Of a stretch of DNA of 6,280 nt, positions 1-5,612 are shown piece by piece. This DNA is from M55B120 sp964426155 (lineage in GTDB: Bacteria > Actinomycetota > Humimicrobiia > Humimicrobiales > Humimicrobiaceae), in assembly GCA_964426155.1 (NCBI GenBank), contig CAYROY010000086.1:1-6280 (forward strand), given 5' to 3'. Under the pieces are notes generated by a model that saw only the letters and a program-made list of their open reading frames with translations, made no database searches and was not told the origin of the DNA. The translations under genes were made by a program, and so were the position numbers. The stretch's first letter is position 1; every line of letters starts with the position of its first letter.

Positions 1-398
1 TCATACGGAAGATCATCCTTCTTGGAATACTGCCATGCATAACATCCGAAGCATCTTAGATTACATTTCATGGTAGGAGACATCACCAGAAGATTAGGAG
101 CACTAAATCCATATTTTTTTGCAAATTCCATTCTTTTGGGCTGCCCCTGTATCATAGCATTATTGATAAGATTCATTACAACTTTCTCTCTTACCTGAGG
201 GGACATTTTTGAAGCTGCCTTTTTAAGGTTCACAAGCATATTCTCCAGAAAATCCCTCTCCCAACTTTTTTTACTCCTGTAAACTCTTCCCTTTACCAAT
301 GACAGCCATTTTTCATCAGACAATCTGGGTAAGACCTTAAGAGCCCCTCTGATGGCAGTCTTTGTCGTGTACAGCTTTACTTTTTCCTTTAGTGTCAT
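1..398 (-). CDS. Radical SAM protein, N-terminal part (3' end outside window)
   Basis: The first 132 codons of a minus-strand gene start at ATG 398 and run off the left edge. An AGGGAG Shine-Dalgarno site (406-411) lies 7 bases before the start. After a basic, mostly helical region of about 100 residues comes C112-x3-C116-x2-C119, within the stretch PTMKCNLRCFGCYAWQY. This is the cysteine triad that holds the [4Fe-4S] cluster of radical SAM enzymes, which cleave S-adenosylmethionine to a 5'-deoxyadenosyl radical. The sequence ends 13 residues after the third cysteine, so the rest of the barrel and any C-terminal SPASM-type cluster domain cannot be seen, and the substrate is unknown. No signal peptide or membrane segment is apparent. 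The gene lies 128 bases downstream of thrS on the same strand and may be read from it. Family assignment is firm; subfamily is not. Confidence 0.85.
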   Translation of the reverse strand, partial: MTLKEKVKLYTTKTAIRGALKVLPRLSDEKWLSLVKGRVYRSKKSWERDFLENMLVNLKKAASKMSPQVREKVVMNLINNAMIQGQPKRMEFAKKYGFSAPNLLVMSPTMKCNLRCFGCYAWQYSKKDDLPY

Positions 399-526
399 AA
401 ATGCGCTCCCTGGTATTATGATAAATATTTATATAAAATTTTTTTTTACATGACTTTTCGCAAACAAATATATTAAATTATAAAGATAATTTTAAAAAAA
501 ATAAAGCAGTAAAAATTAATACTTCA
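399..526. other. AT-rich spacer between thrS and radical SAM gene
   Basis: This 128-base, very AT-rich gap has no gene. On the minus strand a TATAAT sits at 477-482, but the position 17 bases upstream reads TTTATT, a poor -35 match. Long T runs follow thrS (around 491-500), without a GC-rich stem before them. I cannot tell whether the radical SAM gene has its own promoter or is read through from thrS. Confidence 0.4.
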
Positions 527-2461
527 TCAATAATCAATACTCCTGTTTTTTACAACATTATTAAATCTATTAATAAAATCTATTAATTTGACCTGTTTCT
601 GCTGCTCCCCTGATTTCTTTCTTACAGTTATGGTCCCTGAAGCCTGTTCTTTTTCACCGATTACAATCATATAGGGTATTTTCTGCATCTCAGCATTCCT
701 GATTTTTTTATTAAGTGACTCAACCCTGCTGTCAATGGTAACCCTGCAGCCCGCTTCCTTTAATTTTTTAAATACCTCTCCAGAATACTGTTCAAATTTC
801 TCAGAAATAGGAAGTATTATTACCTGCTCCGGTGCCAGCCAGGGAGGGAAGTTCCCGCCATACTGTTCAATAAGTATACCCATAAACCTTTCTATACTTC
901 CAAGGACTGTCCTGTGTATCATAACAGGTCTGTGACGCTTATTATCTTCACCTGCATATTGAATATCAAACTTGTCAGGCATTGCAAAATCAAGCTGTAT
1001 GGTCCCGCACTGCCATGTCCTTTCTAAACAGTCCTCTATATGAAAATCTATTTTAGGTCCATAGAAAGCACCTTCTCCCTCATTTATTGTATAGTCTATA
1101 TTCCTTCTCTCCACAACGTCTTTAAGTATGGCTTCCGCTTTATTCCACATATCTATAGATCCTATGCTTTTTTCAGGCCTGGTGGAAAGCTCTACATGAT
1201 AGTTATCAAATCCAAATACCCGATACATCCTCTCTACGAGGTCTATAACACCCTCCAGCTGATCGGGTAATTGCTCTTCGGTGCAGAATATATGGGAGTC
1301 ATCCTGGGTAAAATTCCTTACCCTGAACAGCCCGTGCAGTACTCCTGATTTTTCATGCCTGTGCACCAGGCCCAGTTCAGCAAATTTCATCGGAAATTCT
1401 TTGTAAGAATGCTGGCTACTCTTGTAGATTATAATATTTCCAGGGCAGTTCATAGGCTTAATAGCATAATCTTTATCATCTATTTTAACAAAGTACATAT
1501 TTTCTTTATAGTGATCCCAGTGCCCGGAAGTCTTCCACAGTTCATTGCTAAGTATCATAGGGGTAATTATCTCCTTATAGCCCTCCTTATCATGTTCCTC
1601 CTTCCAGTAATCGATGATTATATTTCTAATAATCATCCCCCTGGGATGGATGAAAGGGAAACCCGGTGCTTCATCATGAAAACTAAAAAGGTCAAGCTCC
1701 TTTCCTATTTTTCTGTGGTCGCTGTTTTTTGCTTTTTCTAGCCTATCCAGATACTGCTTCAGATCCTTTTTGCTGAAAAAAGATATCCCGTATATGCGGG
1801 TCAGCATTTTATTGTTTTCATCACCTCTCCAGTATGCACCGGCTATGCTTAGCAATTTAAAAGCTGCTATCCTTGATGAGGAAGGAATATGGGGACCTCT
1901 GCAGAGATCCGTAAAATCTCCTGTCTTATATATACTTACGGTATCTTCTGGAATATCTTCAATAAGTTCAAGTTTATAATTATTTTCACTAAATATTTCT
2001 GCAGCATCTTCTTTTGATATGACCACACGTTCAAAAGGGTGGTCTTTTTGAATTATCTTTTCCATCTGTTTTTCAATCTCAGCAAGGTCCTTTATGGAGA
2101 TATCCCTATCTACCTCAAAATCATAGTAAAAACCATTTTTTATCGATGGCCCTATAGCAAATTTTGCTTCTGGATAAATCTTTTTTATAGCTGCTGCCAT
2201 AACGTGAGCTGTGCTGTGGTTTAATAGGCTAAATGATTTTTCTTTATTCTCCGGATAGATCAGCCGGAGATAAATATCTGAATCCGGAACATAGCCCAAA
2301 TCCATAACAGGCGAAACCTCAAGGTCTTCTCCATTTTCCAGTAATTCAGCAGCAATAGACATCCTGGCAGATTTTTTGTCGATCATTGATGCAGCTTCTA
2401 TCACAGAAGTACCATTTTTTACTTCTATTTCACCCAGTTTGTCAAATTTTATCCTTATCAT
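527..2461 (-). CDS. thrS: Threonyl-tRNA synthetase (class II, full-length with editing domain)
   Basis: ThrRS charges tRNA-Thr with threonine in the cytoplasm. The 644-residue protein has the usual full bacterial length and order. An N-terminal TGS domain (about 1-62) is followed by the editing domain with H82-x3-H86 and C187-x3-H191, the residues that clear mischarged Ser-tRNA-Thr. The class II core (about 250-540) has zinc ligands C339 (MNCPGN), H390 (TQDDSH) and H516 (VMIHR), motif 2 near 379-390 and motif 3 GSIERF at 521-526. The anticodon-binding domain is about 545-635. The start is ATG 2461, with AGGA (2468-2471) six bases before it. The frame stays open upstream to 2602, but those 47 extra codons translate the tRNA-Gly gene and cannot be part of ThrRS. 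No T-box leader fits between tRNA and gene, so transcription probably comes from the promoter upstream of the tRNA. Confidence 0.97.
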   Translation of the reverse strand: MIRIKFDKLGEIEVKNGTSVIEAASMIDKKSARMSIAAELLENGEDLEVSPVMDLGYVPDSDIYLRLIYPENKEKSFSLLNHSTAHVMAAAIKKIYPEAKFAIGPSIKNGFYYDFEVDRDISIKDLAEIEKQMEKIIQKDHPFERVVISKEDAAEIFSENNYKLELIEDIPEDTVSIYKTGDFTDLCRGPHIPSSSRIAAFKLLSIAGAYWRGDENNKMLTRIYGISFFSKKDLKQYLDRLEKAKNSDHRKIGKELDLFSFHDEAPGFPFIHPRGMIIRNIIIDYWKEEHDKEGYKEIITPMILSNELWKTSGHWDHYKENMYFVKIDDKDYAIKPMNCPGNIIIYKSSQHSYKEFPMKFAELGLVHRHEKSGVLHGLFRVRNFTQDDSHIFCTEEQLPDQLEGVIDLVERMYRVFGFDNYHVELSTRPEKSIGSIDMWNKAEAILKDVVERRNIDYTINEGEGAFYGPKIDFHIEDCLERTWQCGTIQLDFAMPDKFDIQYAGEDNKRHRPVMIHRTVLGSIERFMGILIEQYGGNFPPWLAPEQVIILPISEKFEQYSGEVFKKLKEAGCRVTIDSRVESLNKKIRNAEMQKIPYMIVIGEKEQASGTITVRKKSGEQQKQVKLIDFINRFNNVVKNRSIDY

Positions 2462-2466
2462 ATCTT

Positions 2467-2472
2467 TTCCTA
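2467..2472 (-). promoter_or_regulatory. Ribosome binding site deciding the thrS start
   Basis: On the minus strand TAGGAA lies about six bases before ATG 2461. No comparable site precedes the in-frame ATG at 2602, which is upstream of the tRNA gene. The site supports the 644-residue ThrRS starting MIRIKFDKLG, where the TGS domain begins. Confidence 0.75.
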
Positions 2473-2508
2473 AAAAATATTTCTCATAATGTCTTCCATA
2501 AAATAAAA

Positions 2509-2584
2509 TGGAGCGGAAGACGGGACTCGGACCCGCGACCCTCACCTTGGCAAGGTGATGCTCTACCAGCTGAGCTACTTCCGC
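2509..2584 (-). tRNA. tRNA-Gly (anticodon GCC), CCA encoded
   Basis: This is a 76-base cloverleaf on the minus strand. The acceptor stem GCGGAAG pairs fully with CTTCCGC. The D arm is GCTC-AGCTGGTA-GAGC, with G18 and G19 kept. The anticodon stem TCACC/GGTGA encloses TTGCCAA, giving anticodon GCC, which reads GGC and GGU. The variable loop is GGGTC. The T stem GCGGG/CCCGT ends in a G-U pair. The discriminator is T73 and CCA is encoded at 2509-2511. The T loop reads TCCGAGT: position 55, nearly always U (pseudouridine), is C here (plus-strand base 2530). All stems are otherwise intact, so I call it functional rather than a pseudogene. It lies 47 bases upstream of thrS on the same strand. Confidence 0.96.
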
Positions 2585-2633
2585 ATTTACATTTACTTCC
2601 AATTATCTATATTTTCAACCTTTTGCAAAGCAA

Positions 2634-2662
2634 ATATTAACTACTTATAATTTAAAAGTCAA
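2634..2662 (-). promoter_or_regulatory. Sigma-A-type promoter for tRNA-Gly and thrS
   Basis: On the minus strand the -35 box TTGACT (2657-2662) and -10 box TAATAT (2634-2639) are separated by exactly 17 bases. Transcription should begin near 2627, giving a leader of about 40 bases before the tRNA. No other convincing promoter lies between the tRNA and thrS, so it probably serves both. A short palindrome, TTTGC-TTT-GCAAA (2622-2634), covers the expected start site; whether it matters is unknown. Confidence 0.75.
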
Positions 2663-2705
2663 TTAAACAGCTCACCTGATGTGCACACTGTATATTAAAT
2701 TACAG

Positions 2706-4220
2706 CTACTGTTGACTTATCTCTTCAAACATCTGTTTTGTCTCTTCTTCATAATGTACTACTGCACTGGCTTCCCCTATCATTTTAGAGTATGAAGGCA
2801 CACCTCTTATGATTATATCACCTGATTCTATGTTCCCCATAGCCGGTAGAAGTGTTACTACATCATTAAAACTCATATCTGTCCATGTATATCTTAAAAG
2901 AAAATTGACAAAAGCAGGTATAGAAATTATTTTTTCAAATGTTGTTTTTTGTTCATAAAGCGCCTTCATTACCTTAGCAGCCTCCCTTTCACGAGCCCAT
3001 GCACCTCCAGGGGTGGTCCCATCACCACTCCGGTGCCTATTTCTGCAAAGTGCAAGTGCCTGTTCTCCATTCAGGTGGTGGACCCCCTTGCTGAGATAGC
3101 AATTAGAAAATCCATCTGCAAGGTCTTCCGTAACTTCTATAGTAACACCACCAAGGAAGTCTATTAAAGGGATAAACCCATCAAAATCTGTTATTATATA
3201 ATTATCTATATCCAGACCTGTAAAATTTTCAAAAGTTTCAACAGCTAATTCTGGTCCTCCAATAGCATGTGCCCCATTTATCTTACCATCTGAATGACCG
3301 GATATGGGAACCCAGAGATCCCTTGGTATTGTAATTATTGTAGTCTTATATGTCTCAAGATTTATATGCAGTATAATATTTATATCAGACCTTGCATTTT
3401 CTCTACTCCATTCCCTTCCGAGACCGCTGTCAACTCCAAGTATAAGTATATTTATAGATTTACTTTTATCTGCTTCCAGGTTCCCTTCTATTTCGCCATC
3501 AATAGAAAAATCAGATAAAAATCTGCTAAAATTTTCCACAGCATCATCTTTTTCTATCATACTTCCCATATATTTGGCAATGTAAACATATTCTCCACTG
3601 GTAATACAGGTAAAAAGATCAATTTCATTATAAAGGATTTCTTGATCTTCTTTATCTATTTCAAGACCGCTATTGTAAGAATATCCATTTACTTCATTCT
3701 CTGCCTTTCCTATTTTTACATTAAAACTTTCTATTGTTTCTCCATTAAAATCACTTTCCTGTTTTATTTTCATGTATTTATCAATAATCTCGTCTGAGGG
3801 ATCCGGAGATTCAAATTGGCCCCTATCTTCAACCATCACCATAACATTTTCTATTGAATCATTATTGCCTGTATATCTGATTAATACCGTTTTCCCACTA
3901 TTTTCTTCATATAAAATCCAGCCTTCTGGTAATATAAAGCCGTAGTTGTCAAAATCTGTAGAACTGCTTTTATAATAATCAGCATTATTATTCTCATCCA
4001 CGGTATCCAGAGATTGGCTTACAGCCATATCTTCTTGCCGTGTATCTTTGTCTTCTTCTTTTTCTTCAATCTTATCATTTACACTTTCAACAGCCCCGGG
4101 GGCATCTTCATCTGTAATATTGCTGTCATGACGGTCTCTTACTGCATAAAAAATGGCTACGGCTATTACTCCTGCTACTATCAGTATTAGCAAATAAAGT
4201 AAATATTTTTTTATTTTCAT
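2706..4220 (-). CDS. LytR-CpsA-Psr (LCP) family protein with extra PsbP/DcrB-like domain
   Basis: LCP enzymes move undecaprenyl-linked polymers such as teichoic acids or capsule onto peptidoglycan outside the membrane. The 504-residue protein has a basic N terminus and one membrane segment (about 6-26). An acidic D/E/N-rich linker follows (about 29-88). Residues about 90-243 begin with FILPEGW and end with FLSDFSI, resembling PsbP/DcrB/Mog1-fold domains. The LCP domain (about 255-425) has ILGVDS (260-265), RSD (277-279), IPRD (298-301), KINGAHA (313-319), a GG-V strand near 357, HLNGEQAL (382-389) and arginines R393, R395 and R410 expected to bind the pyrophosphate. The usual PGGD-F-x-R motif reads PGGAWAR, with Ala for Asp. 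The start is ATG 4220 after AGGGAG (4225-4230); the frame extends to TTG 4253 without a ribosome site. The exact substrate is unknown. The PH-like gene is divergent. Confidence 0.9.
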   Translation of the reverse strand: MKIKKYLLYLLILIVAGVIAVAIFYAVRDRHDSNITDEDAPGAVESVNDKIEEKEEDKDTRQEDMAVSQSLDTVDENNNADYYKSSSTDFDNYGFILPEGWILYEENSGKTVLIRYTGNNDSIENVMVMVEDRGQFESPDPSDEIIDKYMKIKQESDFNGETIESFNVKIGKAENEVNGYSYNSGLEIDKEDQEILYNEIDLFTCITSGEYVYIAKYMGSMIEKDDAVENFSRFLSDFSIDGEIEGNLEADKSKSINILILGVDSGLGREWSRENARSDINIILHINLETYKTTIITIPRDLWVPISGHSDGKINGAHAIGGPELAVETFENFTGLDIDNYIITDFDGFIPLIDFLGGVTIEVTEDLADGFSNCYLSKGVHHLNGEQALALCRNRHRSGDGTTPGGAWAREREAAKVMKALYEQKTTFEKIISIPAFVNFLLRYTWTDMSFNDVVTLLPAMGNIESGDIIIRGVPSYSKMIGEASAVVHYEEETKQMFEEISQQ

Positions 4221-4224
4221 CCTT

Positions 4225-4230
4225 CTCCCT
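4225..4230 (-). promoter_or_regulatory. Ribosome binding site deciding the LCP start
   Basis: AGGGAG on the minus strand lies four bases before ATG 4220. The upstream in-frame TTG at 4253 has only AT-rich sequence before it, and starting there would place FFKPFLIGRR in front of the basic MKIKKY membrane-anchor start. Confidence 0.65.
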
Positions 4231-4265
4231 ATCAGAAATGGCTTAAAAAACAAACTAAATAAAAC

Positions 4266-4293
4266 ATTTTAGACAAATTTCTTTTTTTATCAA
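4266..4293 (-). promoter_or_regulatory. Promoter of the LCP gene
   Basis: On the minus strand TTGATA (-35, 4288-4293) and TAAAAT (-10, 4266-4271) are separated by 16 bases. This predicts a start near 4259 and a leader of about 40 bases. It is the best promoter match on this strand in the 157-base divergent gap. Confidence 0.55.
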
Positions 4294-4296
4294 TTA

Positions 4297-4335
4297 TTAT
4301 CTTATATAATTACTCTTACCAATCTAATAAGATAA
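4297..4335. repeat. 9-bp perfect inverted repeat in the LCP/PH-like intergenic region
   Basis: TTATCTTAT (4297-4305) and ATAAGATAA (4327-4335) are perfect inverted copies separated by 21 bases. The left arm ends at a plus-strand TATAAT (4305-4310) that could be the -10 box of the PH-like gene, although no good -35 stands 17 bases before it. The right arm lies just upstream of the LCP -35 box region on the opposite strand. It could be a regulator site for the divergent pair; at this AT content chance is also possible. Confidence 0.35.
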
Positions 4336-4365
4336 AAATTATTAACATTGTTATTTTACTTAACC

Positions 4366-4370
4366 GGAGG
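4366..4370 (+). promoter_or_regulatory. Ribosome binding site deciding the PH-like start
   Basis: A perfect GGAGG lies seven bases before ATG 4378. The longer frame starting at TTG 4348 would run straight through this site, so it is rejected. Confidence 0.85.
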
Positions 4371-4377
4371 AAAACTT

Positions 4378-4743
4378 ATGAATGATTTTCCAGTTTTTGA
4401 TAAACCAGCACAGGATATTGGTTATTTCATCTTTATGGACAGGGATGAAAAGACGGTTTTTTATGCTAAAGGTGTTCTGGATGACAACATTGAAGGATAC
4501 ATCGTACTTACAAATAAAAAGCTATTTTTCTTCTTTTATTCCAATATTAACAGGGAAAAGAAATTTATTGCCTCCTATCCATACATAACATCTACCGACT
4601 TAAAAAAAGGAGTCTTCTCCTCCACTCTTACCGTCAACAGCAAGAAGGACACTTTTAAAATAAGCAGGTTGAATAATACAAAGGCTATAATGATTCATGA
4701 AATGTTAAAAAAGATAGTCTCTGATAATAGTAAAACAGCATAA
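4378..4743 (+). CDS. Small PH-like (bacterial pleckstrin-homology / YokE-type) protein
   Basis: This is a 121-residue protein with no signal peptide or convincing membrane segment, so probably cytoplasmic. It shows the pattern of bacterial PH-like domains. A lead-in E-KTVFYAKGVLD is followed by GYIVLTNKKLFFFF (about 40-53), the typical strand pair with a TN-(K/R)-(K/R)-L core. Next come a strand with a YPYI turn, the kinked region STDLKKGVFSSTLTV, a strand FKISRLNNTKA and a C-terminal helix (IMIHEMLKKIVSD). The whole protein is essentially one domain. Such domains usually act in binding, and no catalytic residues are visible. Residues 48-54, KLFFFFY, are strikingly aromatic. It is transcribed away from the LCP gene and converges on the 3D gene; shared function is not shown. 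The domain call rests on pattern recognition only. Confidence 0.7.
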   Translation: MNDFPVFDKPAQDIGYFIFMDRDEKTVFYAKGVLDDNIEGYIVLTNKKLFFFFYSNINREKKFIASYPYITSTDLKKGVFSSTLTVNSKKDTFKISRLNNTKAIMIHEMLKKIVSDNSKTA

Positions 4744-4762
4744 CGGCTTATCGCTTTTTATT
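4738..4762 (+). terminator. Possible terminator after the PH-like gene
   Basis: GCATAA (4738-4743, containing the stop codon) can pair with TTAT-C-GC (4748-4754) around a CGGC loop, with one bulged C. TTTTTATT follows directly. The stem is short, so this is a weak terminator at best. It lies between two convergent genes and could also act on the minus strand, where TGTTTTAC follows. Confidence 0.35.
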
Positions 4763-4780
4763 CAGCATTCATAATGAACC

Positions 4781-5290
4781 CTATTTAAAAAGCTCCCGGG
4801 CAAGTTCTATGTTTCTGTCAGGTATTTTGATCCAGACTACCCTGCGGCCAAACTTTTCAGCTTCCTCTATTGTATCAAAATATATATCAATACGGTTTCC
4901 CTTTATCTTCCCCCCGGTATCTTCCGCTGTAAAGTCCCCCAGACCTTTTATCTCTACTTTCGTTCCAAGAGGTATTATATCAGGATCAACTGCTATCATG
5001 CCTTCTTCTACCTGCTTACCTGTAGCTGTTGTATTGTTTGTACCCTGCTCCGGGTCATTTCCGCTATAGCCTGTTGCAATAAAATAGAACCATTCAGTCT
5101 CTTCCTTTATTTTTTCTACTTTTGTCACTACAACAGGTTCTTTTTCTACTATAACTTCCGTTTCGATCCCTAATAGAAATGAATCTATATGTCCACTCTT
5201 TGTAAGAACTATCATAACTGCAGACAGGGCAAGTACAGCAATCAGGATCCAGAACAATATATTGATTACTATGTTATATCTGTTTGTCAT
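4781..5290 (-). CDS. Membrane-anchored 3D-domain protein (probable peptidoglycan lytic transglycosylase type)
   Basis: A 169-residue protein. An N-terminal membrane segment (about 8-30) is followed by a short extracellular linker rich in V, E and K (about 43-65) and a 3D domain (about 67-158). Its marks are FIATGYS (70-76), T-ATGK (88-92), IAVDPDIIPLGT (99-110), AEDTGG-IKG (122-131) and NRIDIYF (132-138). The aspartates that name the family are D102/D104, D124 and D135. Related domains in MltA and in RpfB/YabE/YocH-type proteins form a double-psi barrel that cleaves or binds peptidoglycan, so cell-wall remodelling is likely. The G5 and LysM domains often seen beside it are absent. ATG 5290 is chosen because AAGGTGG (5293-5299) precedes it; a GTG two codons earlier lies inside that site. 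The gene is divergent from lexA and has its own promoter. Confidence 0.9.
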   Translation of the reverse strand: MTNRYNIVINILFWILIAVLALSAVMIVLTKSGHIDSFLLGIETEVIVEKEPVVVTKVEKIKEETEWFYFIATGYSGNDPEQGTNNTTATGKQVEEGMIAVDPDIIPLGTKVEIKGLGDFTAEDTGGKIKGNRIDIYFDTIEEAEKFGRRVVWIKIPDRNIELARELFK

Positions 5291-5299
5291 ATCCACCTT

Positions 5300-5358
5300 T
5301 TTAATAAATAAAACAACAATATTGATTATTTAATAAATACTTTATTTAATAAATAATC
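5300..5358. repeat. Tandem AT-rich palindromes in the 3D-gene leader
   Basis: TATTTAATAAATA, itself a palindrome around a central A, occurs exactly at 5327-5339 and 5343-5355, a 16-base period. A third copy with one mismatch lies at 5298-5310, next to the ribosome binding site of the 3D gene. The two exact copies sit in a 35-base near-perfect palindrome (5324-5358, 15 of 16 arm positions paired). As RNA this would fold into a long A-U hairpin in the leader; as DNA it could be a pair of operator sites. Confidence 0.6.
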
Positions 5359-5371
5359 ACCAGAGTCATGG

Positions 5372-5399
5372 ATTATACAGACTTTTTATTAAAAATCAA
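5372..5399 (-). promoter_or_regulatory. Promoter of the 3D-domain gene
   Basis: On the minus strand TTGATT (-35, 5394-5399) and a perfect TATAAT (-10, 5372-5377) are 16 bases apart. The predicted start is near 5365, giving a leader of about 75 bases that contains the repeated palindromes. Confidence 0.65.
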
Positions 5400-5498
5400 C
5401 CAAAAAAATATTATATTGCAAAACCAGCTGTCTAAAAAATTGCCTAAAAAATCAGGTGATAAGGCATTTGAGATTCAAACTTTGAAAAAATATCCCTT

Positions 5499-5526
5499 TA
5501 ATTACTATACATTTGTATAGTAATTA
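5499..5526. promoter_or_regulatory. 28-bp palindrome at the lexA promoter, candidate LexA operator
   Basis: TAATTACTATACA (5499-5511) and TGTATAGTAATTA (5514-5526) form a perfect 13-bp inverted repeat around TT. It covers the proposed lexA -35 box and most of the spacer, where a bound dimer would block RNA polymerase. LexA genes are usually self-repressed, so this is the natural LexA site here. It does not match the Bacillus-type SOS box (core GAAC-N4-GTTC). Another regulator remains possible. Confidence 0.6.
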
Positions 5527-5534
5527 TATATAAT
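5506..5534 (+). promoter_or_regulatory. lexA promoter
   Basis: A perfect TATAAT (-10, 5529-5534) has TATACA (4 of 6 matches to TTGACA, 5506-5511) 17 bases upstream. The start should be near 5541, leaving about 72 bases of leader. The -35 box is formed by the left arm of the palindrome. Confidence 0.6.
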
Positions 5535-5601
5535 GATATCAAACATATGAACTCCTAAAGACCGGGATTTAATAACAGAAATTATTTCAATCTTCAGATC
5601 T

Positions 5602-5606
5602 GGAGG
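5602..5606 (+). promoter_or_regulatory. lexA ribosome binding site
   Basis: GGAGG is followed by six bases and ATG 5613. It fixes the lexA start at the methionine opening the winged-helix domain (MELTGRQ). Confidence 0.85.
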
Positions 5607-5612
5607 TTCTGG

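Larger units (their letters stand above)
5291..5612. other. Divergent intergenic region between 3D gene and lexA
   Basis: These 322 bases hold no gene. The left part (5291-5365) is the expected leader of the 3D mRNA with AT-rich repeats. The 3D promoter is at 5372-5399. Bases 5400-5498 contain only two close copies of CTAAAAAAT and a weak 5-bp stem (TGCCT/AGGCA), and I assign nothing there. The lexA operator and promoter lie at 5499-5534, followed by a lexA leader of about 70 bases containing a three-codon frame at 5546 that I do not consider a gene. Confidence 0.6.

Noticed and set aside
411..526. Terminator after thrS
   Set aside because: T runs are present, but the only stems are a few A-T pairs; no GC-rich hairpin precedes them.
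1355..1741. 128-codon plus-strand open frame inside thrS
   Set aside because: It is antisense to the conserved catalytic core of ThrRS, with no ribosome site or recognisable domain.
2664..2705. Terminator hairpin after the LCP gene
   Set aside because: ACAG/CTGT and CAC/GTG can pair, but the stem is broken by mismatches and is followed by only TTT.
5427..5470. Hairpin TGCCT/AGGCA with A/T tracts as a terminator or riboswitch
   Set aside because: A 5-bp stem with a 16-base loop lies upstream of both divergent promoters, so no transcript is expected to carry it as a leader or trailer.
5542..5552. AACATATGAAC upstream of lexA as a Bacillus-type SOS box
   Set aside because: Only the left half fits: the right side reads GAAC instead of GTTC, so it lacks the symmetry of the SOS box, and it lies downstream of the predicted start region.
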